Shown in pieces: positions 56,901-64,000 of a stretch of 64,000 bases of DNA (the first letter of the stretch is position 1; every line of letters begins with the position of its first letter). The stretch is from Tolypeutes matacus (taxonomy: Eukaryota > Chordata > Mammalia > Cingulata > Chlamyphoridae). The notes under the pieces were generated by a model, which saw only the letters and a program-made list of their open reading frames with translations, did no database searches and was not told where the DNA came from. The translations under genes and the position numbers were made by a program. The DNA lies in contig JAKSZT010037198.1 in the NCBI GenBank assembly GCA_026826555.1, forward strand, positions 7,866,577-7,930,576, given 5' to 3'.

Positions 56901-58674
56901 AAAGTTTTTACCTTTGCAACGGGGAGGATGGAAGTCTGAGATAGGGAATATAGGGAGGAGTAATTAGGGGCTGGGGGAAGTTAAGTGTTGGACTTGTTAA
57001 GTTGGAGATGTCTATTTGATAGCCAAGTAGAAGTTTGAGCAAATAGTTGGATGTATGAGCCTGGGGTTTGGTGAAAGTTGGGGGCTTAAATTTAAAATTT
57101 GGGAAATGATCTATTTTATTTTCAGAATAAACCCTAAAACCATACCTAACAAAGCATTAATTTTATTGCAGACAGAGCCATATGCCATCGTTGAAACGAA
57201 GCCCAGAATATTCCCAGTAAGTCTTTAAAATTGATTTTTCTTTTGTTCGTTATTTTTCTCTTTCCTTTTCTTCCCCAAGTGATTAGACTAAAATGCTCCC
57301 TTCTTCTTGCTCTCAATTTAAGTGCTTGTTTTATGTATTATATATATAAAAAGAGTAACTATTGTGAAGAGGCAAATACAGTGGAAAAAGGGAGATGTGC
57401 ACCTTTATTTTCAACCTGTTTGTAAAAATTGCTTTATGACTTTGGTAGTCCTAAAGTGAATTGAAGGTCCCAAGAAATTTCTGGTACCCTATTTCATGTA
57501 GGATAAAGAATTTAGAGAACTAGCAGACATGCAGACCTCTGAGCATAGTGATAGCAACCGAATTCCTCTGTTAATTCCAAACTGTCATTTGCTATATGAC
57601 TTTGCCTCATTTTCAAGGTATAACCTTAACCTTTCTATTTGTAATTTAAAATCTGTTAATGCATATTTAAAATTTTATAATAAGAAAATTATGGCATTAT
57701 ACTAATTTAAAATGTCATTTCAGCATTAAAGATTACTCAGTAGTCAGTTGGTATTTTTTACTGGCTGTTTCTGAGGCTATTGTTTATTATAGTAAAATAT
57801 GCTCTTGGCCTCTTTCTAGCCACAGATAATGAACTACAGACACAAAAATCAATCTCTAAATTCTGTAATTTAAAAAAACAATACTCAGCATTGATTCTTG
57901 CTTCAATCAAATAACATAGTCTCAATAATCCATTATCTGTTGCAACAGAAGAAACTTTTAGGGAGAACACCAAGTTTGGCTAATCCTCCTAGCTGGGAAT
58001 GCTGCTTTAGGAAATAGAAGAGGATTTCTCCTAAATTTCATTGTGTGTAATTGATGTGTGTCAGAGCCTAGCTGGTCTCAAAATAGAAAATTCTCTTGCT
58101 AGTTTCAGCAAGTGGGTAATTTATTCTTCCGTTTGTTTTATTTATTATTTTTTTCATTTACTTTGTCATTTAAGGGAAAAGAAGGGCTCTCTTCAGACCA
58201 CATCAATAATTCTATAGCATTTCTATTATTTGTTTTTGTTTTGTTTTGTTTAGCTACTTTGGCTCTTTATTGTTTCTGTGTTCTCTGGGAATCTTCCCCT
58301 TTGAGGACCCGAAGAATGCTCATTTTAACATTGAGGATTGACAGTAACAGACTTTCATACCTTCTTTCATTGTTTTGTTTCTGAGTGAAATTTTCCCCAT
58401 TCTTTCCCTTGTATCTTAAGATTTCAAATATTGGCTGCTCCTCTTTATATAGCTTTTATTTTGTCTTAGTCCTCTTAAAGTGCCAGAGCTGAACTAGATT
58501 TCCCATGGGAGGTTTGACCAACTTAGAACATAACTTAGAACAGAGTGGAGCTATCACCCCTACAAAACTCAAGGTTTTTCTACTAATGCATCTTTGTTTT
58601 CTTAGGGTGATATAATTCTGGAGACTGGAGAAGTTGTTCCACCAATGAAGGAATTTCCTGATGAACATCATTGA
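50785..58674 (+). CDS. NDUFB6: NDUFB6, Complex I accessory subunit B17 (four coding exons)
   Basis: Encodes a 128-residue accessory subunit of NADH:ubiquinone oxidoreductase in the mitochondrial inner membrane; it is not catalytic. Coding exons are 50785-50964, 53064-53156, 57172-57216 and 58606-58674 (60, 31, 15 and 22 residues plus stop). All junctions are phase 0 with GT/AG borders. The first exon starts [14 protein letters not shown], the conserved family N-terminus. Exon 2 supplies the single membrane helix (about residues 69-86). Exon 4 ends KEFPDEHH. Total length equals that of the human protein, and no frame damage is visible, so the gene is very probably functional. SMIM27 follows on the opposite strand with converging 3' ends, and TOPORS lies beyond, as in other mammals. 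Confidence 0.97.
51720..51965 (-). mobile_element. MIR-like SINE in NDUFB6 intron 1
   Basis: 'cagatgcttactatgtacg' and 'tacttcacttaattctct', then 'atggccattcagttgag', follow reverse MIR text. Strongly diverged. Confidence 0.45.
52577..52781 (-). mobile_element. GC-rich retroposed sequence of unknown origin
   Basis: About 205 bases, far richer in G+C than the surrounding intron. On the minus strand it ends in a poly(A) run (poly-T on plus at 52575-52585). 'agaagtctt' occurs at 52568-52576 and 52782-52790. These are the marks of L1-mediated retrotransposition of an RNA. I do not recognise the source; no polyadenylation signal precedes the tail, and no tRNA-like head is visible. It may be the 3' end of an mRNA or a non-coding RNA. 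Confidence 0.65.
53064..53156 (+). CDS. NDUFB6: NDUFB6 coding exon 2
   Basis: Thirty-one codons between 'tttttccag' and 'gtaagt'. Holds the membrane helix, with [17 protein letters not shown] readable. The first codons (LYKVYGHS) differ from the human VHGVYKKS, but the length is unchanged. Confidence 0.96.
53940..54740 (-). mobile_element. Ancient LINE-2-related sequence, antisense, in NDUFB6 intron 2
   Basis: 'tggaaggtcttagaaggcagg' in parts, 'ggaggctattgcaatttag' and 'aggggagtgacatgaaaaaa' parallel the text at 56300-57080 and 8750-9330. Confidence 0.5.
55635..55830 (+). mobile_element. hAT-like DNA transposon remnant
   Basis: 'gcaggggttcttaacgtttt', then 'ttccacagacccctta', and the end 'gtacccctactgtag', resemble a small non-autonomous hAT element with inverted ends. 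Confidence 0.45.
56140..57090 (-). mobile_element. LINE-2 3' region, antisense, in NDUFB6 intron 2
   Basis: 'catttattcagcaatgtacc', 'caaggcactgctctataca' and 'gagagcatttcaggtagagg' are antisense L2. The later part ('gttttaccttt', 'tggaagtctgagat') belongs to the same long ancient repeat. Confidence 0.55.
57172..57216 (+). CDS. NDUFB6: NDUFB6 coding exon 3
   Basis: Fifteen codons ([15 protein letters not shown]) between 'tttattgcag' and 'gtaagt'. Matches the conserved PY.IVE.K.RIFP stretch. Confidence 0.95.
58606..58674 (+). CDS. NDUFB6: NDUFB6 coding exon 4 and stop
   Basis: Twenty-two codons and TGA after 'gttttcttag'. Reads [19 protein letters not shown] and ends EHH, as in the family. 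Confidence 0.96.
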   Translation, partial: GDIILETGEVVPPMKEFPDEHH

Positions 58675-58999
58675 AGATTAAGAATTTCAAGGCCAAATTT
58701 GTTCCTACAGGACCATCTTTACTGAATATGTTTTCTGGAAAAGTCACTTTATTAAAGCTTACTTTCAGAACTGAATTGCCATATCTCTTTCCAGACATTG
58801 CACAGTTTGAGATCCTTTGAATCACTTAATGATAAGTAAAAATTGAACACGCAAAACATAATGTGAGTGATCACCTACTTTTTCTGGCCATTCTTGAATT
58901 GGAAAACAAGATGAAGAGAAGTATTTAGCCAAGATAGAATTTTTCTTACAGAGTACTTATTCCAGTCTAGTGTGAAGGAATGCAAGAGTGAACTGTTAC

Positions 59000-59005
59000 A
59001 ATAAA
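59000..59005 (+). terminator. NDUFB6: Candidate polyadenylation signal of NDUFB6
   Basis: 'aataaa' about 330 bases after the stop codon, in AT-rich sequence. The use of this site is inferred. Confidence 0.5.
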
Positions 59006-59259
59006 CAAATATAAGAACAAAAATTCTACATACTTTTGCTTTGAAGGAGGCTTTCTGAGACATTTTTTTAAGTATTTTAGAAACTCTGGGTTGACAAGCA
59101 TGTCGTTCTATCTATCATCTGATACTCAAAGACTGTCAAACCTAGGTTGCTTTGATTTTGTCATATGAGAATGTAAAAGACTAAAATCTCTCAAGTCAGA
59201 AAAATTAGTGGTTATTATAAAGGACTGCAAAAATAAATTAGAAAACTATATTATGGATT

Positions 59260-59990
59260 TTTGCTTTTTTTTCTCTTTATTTTTAAAGGAGCCTTAGATT
59301 ACATAAATGTTACATCGAAAATTAGGGGATTCCCATATACCCCACCCCCCCACACACTTTCCCCCATTAACATCTTTCATTACTGTGGTAATTTATTACA
59401 ATTGACGATCACATATTGAAGCATTGCTACTAAACATGGTCTATAGGCACCGCACAATTTTATAGGCTTTGACAAAATGTATAATGGCTTGTATCTGTCA
59501 TTGCAATATCATGCAGAACAATTCCAATGTCCCCAAAATGCCCCATGTTACGCCAATTCATCCCTCTCCTTCCCCTCAAAACCTCTGGTGACCACTGTCT
59601 TTTTTTTTTTTTAAGATTTTATTTTATTTATTCATTTATCCCCCCCTTGCTGCTTGTGCTCGCTGGGTCAGCTAACCACACCGTGCGGGCGGGCTTGCCT
59701 TCACCAGGAGGCCCCGGGAACCGAACCCGGGGCCTCCCATATGGTAAACGGGAGCCCTACTGATTGAGCCACAGCCGCTTCCCGGTGACCACTGTCTTTA
59801 CATCAGTGTTACAAGTTCTTCCATTACTAGAGTAATAAGTCTATTTTGGTCCCTAGTTGCATTTTCCTTTTATGTTTGTTCCCTCCTCAATCTTGATGCT
59901 TTGGGGATGGTAATGCCTGCTCTACTTCCGATTGGGAGGGGGCTTAGATCCCATGGAGCAGATGGATGGAACTGTATTGCTTCAGTTGTA
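59260..59990 (-). mobile_element. L1 3' UTR fragment, antisense, with SINE insertion
   Basis: 'ggggattcccatatacccc', 'ccccattaacatctttcatt' and 'gtggtaatttattacaattg' resemble L1 3' UTR in antisense. A DAS SINE splits it at 59603-59783. Confidence 0.5.
59603..59783 (-). mobile_element. DAS-type SINE, antisense
   Basis: Poly(T), 'aagattttattttattt', 'ggaaccgaacccggggcc' and the end 'gagccacagccgcttccc'. The exact duplication 'ggtgaccactgtcttt' at 59587-59602 and 59784-59799 defines both ends and points to a young insertion. Confidence 0.96.
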
Positions 59991-60080
59991 GATACTGTTT
60001 TTTTTTGAGATGGGGGATTTTGCTTTTAAATACAAAGAGATGCCAGGGAAGCATCAGGTAAAGAATTAAATGCAAAGGAA

Positions 60081-60203
60081 TTAGTAATTGTCACTCATCG
60101 GGAAGATTTTGTCTGGGTATTCCTTCCATAGCTGTCCTCGCGCAGCTACTGTTGATGCATAAATGACAGATCCCCAGGAGAGTAAAACGATCGCAAGAAG
60201 CAA
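60081..60203 (-). CDS. SMIM27: SMIM27 coding exon 2
   Basis: Acceptor side reads 'tttttttag|ttgcttctt' on the minus strand. Forty codons end in TAA (plus-strand 'tta' at 60081-60083). Carries the membrane helix and C-terminus. Confidence 0.92.
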   Translation of the reverse strand: MLLAIVLLSWGSVIYASTVAARGQLWKEYPDKIFPMSDNY

Positions 60204-60546
60204 CTAAAAAAAATAAAGGGGGAGAAACGGAAAAAAAAATTAATGTGCGAGGTACTTCCTCTGGTCTTCCCTTCAGGTTAATATGTAGCGTGGCTAAGGT
60301 GGGGATTATAGTGAGAAATTCGAACAAATAGGATTCCAGAGGCAGCCTTTACGTAAGAAGCGGAAGATCGTGTCCTCCAGGAAGAGGAGGAGTCTAGGTG
60401 AGTCAGGAATGGGTTTTGGAGTTTCTGGGTGTTGAATAGAGGCCTCCGACTGCGGGCCCAAGGAGTCGACACCGTGGATCCCCACCGAGCCCAGGACTTA
60501 CCACTGAATAAATCCAGTCCAGAGTGCGGCGACTCACTGGCTCCAT
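60081..60546 (-). CDS. SMIM27: SMIM27, small integral membrane protein (two coding exons)
   Basis: A 55-residue protein from two minus-strand exons, 60546-60502 (15 codons, MEPVSRRTLDWIYSV) and 60203-60081 (40 codons plus stop). The intron is phase 0 with donor 'gtaagt' and acceptor 'ttttttttag'. Exon 2 begins LLLAIVLLSWGSVIYAS, one membrane helix (about residues 16-33), followed by a basic, matrix- or cytosol-facing tail with EYPDKIF. This matches human SMIM27 in length, exon junction and sequence pattern. The gene was earlier listed as the non-coding TOPORS antisense transcript. Its function is not established. It is not listed as a single open frame because it is spliced and short. It lies tail to tail with NDUFB6 and diverges from TOPORS. 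Confidence 0.93.
60502..60546 (-). CDS. SMIM27: SMIM27 coding exon 1
   Basis: Fifteen codons from ATG (plus-strand 'cat' at 60544-60546; context 'accATGg', a strong Kozak form) to donor 'gtaagt'. Confidence 0.92.
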
Positions 60547-60630
60547 GGTAAGGAGGCGGCGGCGGCCTGCTGGAGCGGGCGGAAGCTGCGGCCCTAGAAG
60601 CTCCGGGGCGGTGGCTGCAGGATGGCAGCA

Positions 60631-60639
60631 GCCATCTTG
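60631..60639 (-). promoter_or_regulatory. YY1-like site near the SMIM27 start
   Basis: Minus-strand 'caagatggc', the YY1 core, often found just downstream of transcription starts in CpG promoters. Motif prediction only. Confidence 0.45.
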
Positions 60640-61309
60640 CAGCTGAGCACGAACGCCCGCCCACTTGCATCCTGGAGCTTTTCCCAGCTGCTGGGCCGGC
60701 CTCTTCCGCCCGGAGCTGGGGGCGGGGTCACGTGGTGGGGGCGCCCAGCCAGCCTTGCAGGAAAGGAATGGACTGTATGAGAAAAGATGTTAAAAATGTT
60801 TTTTTTTGTAGTCTAGATAGGCGTGCCTCCTTAGCTAGGTGTCTTCCTAGCTGCAGTCCATTATCAGTGCAGGATGATGTACCATCTTGTGCATTTAAAA
60901 GTTTATGTGAAAAAAATAATTCGCCTTTTAAATATTGCATCGGTATCTGAAAATGCAAGAATTAACGTTTTCCCCGCATCTTTCCCCCCAAAAATATATA
61001 GACGTTTATATATTCATCTTTGACGTAAATACGAATACCATCTATTTTATGTAGCAGTGACGAATCGTTGTGCTGTTAAATGAGTCCTTTTTCAAGAAAC
61101 ATGCAGTCTTTGGCAACGCAGTAGCTTGATGGAAATGGTATTTCTAAGAAATAACGTGGCACGAGTTACCTGGTACAATGCACCAGTCTATAAACAAGTG
61201 CATGTTGAGCATTTGTTATGTGCCCAGAAAAGGAATACGCATCAAATATTAAGCCGCTTTGGTACGGGGATGGTTGTACCAAGTTCAACTATAAAAATGT
61301 CTGGGGCGA

Positions 61310-61530
61310 CACCATAGGACAAATACTGTATGAATGCGTTACTATGAACCAAATATATTGTGTAACATATTGTTCAAAAAATATATATATATCCAGAACA
61401 TTTGAGAAATGTATATATTTATTCATCTGTGTTTACTTTTTAGTTTTTAGTTGTTTATATTTTCAATTATTAAATGTACAAAATAAAGTAAAAAAAAGTG
61501 CTAAAAAAACAAAATACAAAATGGGACGCT
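61310..61530 (+). mobile_element. 5'-truncated L1 3' end
   Basis: 'ggacaaatactgtatgaatg' and 'aaccaaatatattgtgtaac' closely follow 3477-3530 of the first L1. It then continues into AT-rich 3' UTR and an A-rich tail. Confidence 0.75.
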
Positions 61531-61754
61531 CACGTTTGAGGCCTAAAGTGGTAGAATCTTGCTGCCTTGGGCTCATTCTTTCTCTTACCTCGCATATATT
61601 ATTTAAACAGGGTTTAACCCAAATTTCAGGGAGTAAGGAGGGGGAATGCAGTTCTTTGCGAGAAAAACGAATCTGTTTTGGAAAGAGTTCAGGTTCTGTT
61701 CTGTTAGGTTTTGACTATTTCTCCCCAGACTGGAGTAATTTTTCTGAAGGCTCT

Positions 61755-61960
61755 ATAGGATACTGGTTGAGCTCTGGCTTTGGATCCTATTCGAATCCCG
61801 GTGTTGTTACTTCGTAGCTGTGCAGCCGGTGGTGAAGTGACTTAACCTCCGTAGAACACAGTTCCCAATATACAATGGAGACAATTTTATTAACTTCGTG
61901 CAGAGTTTGGTGAAGTTTAAATGAGACCAACCTAATACATTGTCTAGTTATTGTGTTTTC
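61755..61960 (+). mobile_element. MIR SINE
   Basis: 'ggttgagctctggctttgg', 'cgaatcccggtgttgttac' and 'gtgacttaacctccgtag' follow the MIR tRNA-related and core regions. Confidence 0.75.
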
Positions 61961-62156
61961 CGGGTACCGTAAGGGTGAACATTAACTCAGTGTCCTAGTA
62001 ATCCCCAGCAATTAGTAATAACAAGTATGATGACGGATGATAGTGATTTCTGTCTTGGCGGGTCACTTAGCTCTCACTGCGGAAAGTGAGAACTGGGGGA
62101 AGGGCCCGGTCTCTGGCCGGAGCGCACGAAGCTCCTCAGTGCCGGCGCCCTTCTAG

Positions 62157-62168
62157 TGCGCATGCGTT
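62157..62168 (+). promoter_or_regulatory. NRF1-like site
   Basis: 'tgcgcatgcgtt', a near-perfect match to the palindromic core YGCGCAYGCGCR. Motif prediction only. Confidence 0.5.
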
Positions 62169-62268
62169 AAGAAGGCTGGTGTGTTTTGGTGCGCCAGGGG
62201 TTGCGGGGTGGGGCCTAGCTCGCTGCCACTGCCCCCAAGCTGCCATTGGTGATGAGTGCTTTACGTCA

Positions 62269-62466
62269 CAGGGGTCGAAGCAGCCGCCTGTGTCTCCGCT
62301 GTCTCGCGAGGAGGGCGAAGCACCCCCGCCCGCTTCGGTTCCTGAGGGTAGGCGGAGAAGTCGCCGGGTACGCCTTCGGGGATCCTGCCGTCACCGTCCC
62401 AGCTTCCTGGGCCGTCAGGAGCTTGCCACGAGCGCCCCAGCCGGGCCTGCGCCGGCATCCTCCGAG
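62269..62466 (+). CDS. TOPORS: TOPORS first coding exon, apparently without its start ATG
   Basis: TOPORS is a nuclear RING-finger E3 ligase that attaches ubiquitin and SUMO. It is partly bound at nuclear bodies and, in photoreceptors, at the cilium base. This frame encodes its N-terminal, Arg/Pro-rich segment before the RING domain: SPLSREEGEAPPP, then GRRRSRRVRLRGSCRHRPSF and ending APASSE, then the donor 'gag|gtgagt' at 62466/62467. Counting back to the human start gives exactly 66 codons, but the codon at that place is CAG, not ATG. No ATG lies in frame upstream; the nearest upstream ATG (62252) is in another frame. Translation could start in the next exon, where a human isoform begins. 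The RING exon lies beyond the window. Confidence 0.88.
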
Positions 62467-62689
62467 GTGAGTTAAATCGGGAACAATGGGGCGCGGGGGT
62501 TGGAGGACTGGGTGAGCAGGAACGAGGCCCGGGGACCTGAGGGCGGCGATCTCGGCCTCAGGCCGTCCGGGCCCCGACTGGGCTGGAGTCCCGGCAGGCG
62601 GGAGGCTCCTGCGGCGCAACCTGTGGATTTGTCCCGGGGGGCGGGAGAGGATTGCGTTTCGATGGAAGCGCTCCCTAGGGGCGCGAGCC

Positions 62690-62865
62690 TAGCGGCGTAC
62701 TGGAAAGAGTAGGGGCTCTGGAAAATAACCGCTCGAGTCTGAATCGTGGCTTTGCCACTGATAGGGTGTGTGACCTTGGCTAAGTCCCCTAACCTCTTTG
62801 AGCCTGTCTGTAAAATGGGAATAACAATATTTCGCTTCCTTGTGATTATGTATTGCATGTGGTAC
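62690..62865 (+). mobile_element. MIR SINE in TOPORS intron 1
   Basis: 'gtactggaaagagtaggggc', 'gtgtgaccttggctaagtcc', 'tgtctgtaaaatgggaat' follow the MIR order closely. Confidence 0.8.
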
Positions 62866-62869
62866 TTAT

Positions 62870-63570
62870 GTTAGATCCTGACCGGCGGTAGTTCTTAACC
62901 AAAAGAAGCGCTGCTCTCACCGTGACTGCTTGAGTTGTCTGTTCGGTGTTACATACATTCTGGGCTGGACTTCCCTGCCTGTGACTTCCATCCATCTGGG
63001 CAGTGGAAGTTTTCCTCATGGACTGCTGATTCCTAGGCTGAAAGCGGGCAGTTTCGAGATTAGGCAGATAGTGATAAAGTGAATAGACTTTTTGGTAGGT
63101 AATTTTCAAGATTACTGAAGATAAATTAAGAAACAGCTATCCAAGATTTAAGCAGAAAATGCAAAGCTATAGAGTCAGCCAAAACAATCATGTTTATCTG
63201 GAATGAATGGCTTTAGGAGGGGAATGGTTCCCAACCAATTCTCTTTATTGCTGGAAGTGGAATTAAATTTGATAGGATCTGTAACTTCCATATCACCTAT
63301 TGGAATTGGTAATTAAACCTCACCTCGGAAAGTTAGAGTGATTTCATTAAGGTCATAACAGAGAGGACTCAGGTTATTTTTTTTTTTACCTGGATGTGTA
63401 TTTCTATTTTATCCATTTGTGAATCTTTCTTAGCTATTTTGCCTAGATATAGTAAGTATGAGGTGATGGACACTACGAAAATTAACTTTATTTTCACATA
63501 ATGTAAGGGAAGAATGCTGAGTTCTTTCTGTGCACCAAGCACTGTGCTATAAGTGTTTGCATGGACTACC
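62870..63570. other. TOPORS intron 1, nothing recognised
   Basis: No exon, RNA gene or repeat was recognised here. The second coding exon with the Met of the short isoform was not found. Confidence 0.5.
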
Positions 63571-63574
63571 TTTT

Positions 63575-63680
63575 AATGATTTTTTGTTTTTTGTTTTTTA
63601 GGAGGTACCGGGGATTGAACCCAGGACCTTGGTACATGGAAAGTAGACGCTCAACCACTGAGCTACATCCGCTCCCCAAC
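63575..63680 (-). mobile_element. DAS-type SINE, short form, antisense
   Basis: T-rich start, then 'ggaggtaccggggattgaac' and the end 'gagctacatccgctcccc'. The flanks 'actacctttt' at 63565-63574 and 63681-63690 are the target duplication. Confidence 0.9.
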
Positions 63681-63689
63681 ACTACCTTT

Positions 63690-63845
63690 TTAGATGGGTA
63701 TTGGTAGCCACCCCATTCTAGAATTGAGAAAACTTAAGGTTTTGAGATATTAAACAACTTCCCCTATGTCACACAACTAGTAAGTGGTGGTGATTCTCAA
63801 CTCTGGTTTTGTATTAGATTGATACCACTCTGCCAGATGGATGAT
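63690..63845 (-). mobile_element. MIR SINE, antisense
   Basis: 'tagaattgagaaaacttaag', 'cacacaactagtaagtggtg' and 'ataccactctgcc' are reverse MIR core text. Confidence 0.65.
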
Positions 63846-64000
63846 GCCAGATAGTGATTAACTTTTATAATAGTGAGAATTCAAGGAATGCCTTAGAATA
63901 TGACTTTTATAGGAAGTCAGTCTTTATAAAAGTTTTTAATTCTGCAAGCATTTCTGCTTTGTTGATACCACTGTACAGGTTTTGAAATGTCTAGCGGATG

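Larger units (their letters stand above)
60430..60760 (-). promoter_or_regulatory. SMIM27: CpG-island promoter of SMIM27
   Basis: G+C- and CpG-rich block over SMIM27 exon 1 and the sequence upstream of it on the minus strand. No TATA box. Confidence 0.7.
62090..62660 (+). promoter_or_regulatory. TOPORS: CpG-island promoter of TOPORS
   Basis: G+C- and CpG-rich over TOPORS exon 1. Holds a strong NRF1-like site and a CRE-like 'ttacgtca' at 62261-62268. No TATA box. Confidence 0.75.

Noticed and set aside
62086..62268. N-terminal extension of TOPORS upstream of the expected start
   Set aside because: The frame is open but has no ATG; the apparent start is a GTG, which is not a normal vertebrate start, and the text is CpG-rich promoter.
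1..64000. CRISPR arrays, operons, phage or other prokaryotic systems
   Set aside because: None seen. Introns, SINEs, LINEs and LTRs identify mammalian nuclear DNA. The regular repeats are microsatellites and transposon copies.

Overview
This is a vertebrate nuclear window, specifically mammalian: spliced genes with GT/AG introns, CpG-island promoters, and dense LINE, SINE, LTR and DNA-transposon debris. At least seventeen tRNA-derived SINEs of the DAS type carry a head that reads like 'ggatgtggctcaa...ggttcgatccc'. These are known from armadillos, so the source is most likely a xenarthran, probably the nine-banded armadillo (Dasypus). This assignment is inferred from repeat families, not from a database search.

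Region 1-50.5 kb is a gene desert made of repeats. It opens with a decayed plus-strand L1 (1-4075, containing a 10-N assembly gap). After that come nested L1/L2/MIR fragments, several MaLR-like LTRs, a second LTR family with 5-bp target duplications, and DAS SINEs, many with clear target-site duplications (TSDs). Three items are not ordinary transposons but were copied by the same L1 machinery: a 28S rRNA fragment with a poly(A) tail (7700-7882), a U1 snRNA copy (15857-16021, minus), and a full-length NDUFA1 retrocopy with an intact 70-residue frame lying inside a DAS SINE (44321-44777).

Region 50.5-64 kb holds three protein-coding genes: NDUFB6 on the plus strand (four coding exons, 128 residues, complete), SMIM27 on the minus strand (two coding exons, 55 residues, complete), and the first coding exon of TOPORS on the plus strand (the rest lies beyond the window). 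This order and orientation match the human 9p21 block NDUFB6-SMIM27-TOPORS, read from the opposite strand. NDUFB6 is an accessory subunit of respiratory Complex I. TOPORS is a RING E3 ubiquitin/SUMO ligase. SMIM27 is a small membrane protein of unclear role. Each promoter is a CpG island, and NRF1-like sites occur at NDUFB6 and TOPORS.

The observations most worth checking are the intact NDUFA1 retrocopy, the apparent loss of the standard TOPORS start codon, the 28S rRNA retrocopy, an unidentified GC-rich retroposon in NDUFB6 intron 1, and an L1 reverse-transcriptase segment present three times within one element. I found no evidence of a new multi-gene system, CRISPR array or similar; most long reading frames in the desert lie inside repeats.
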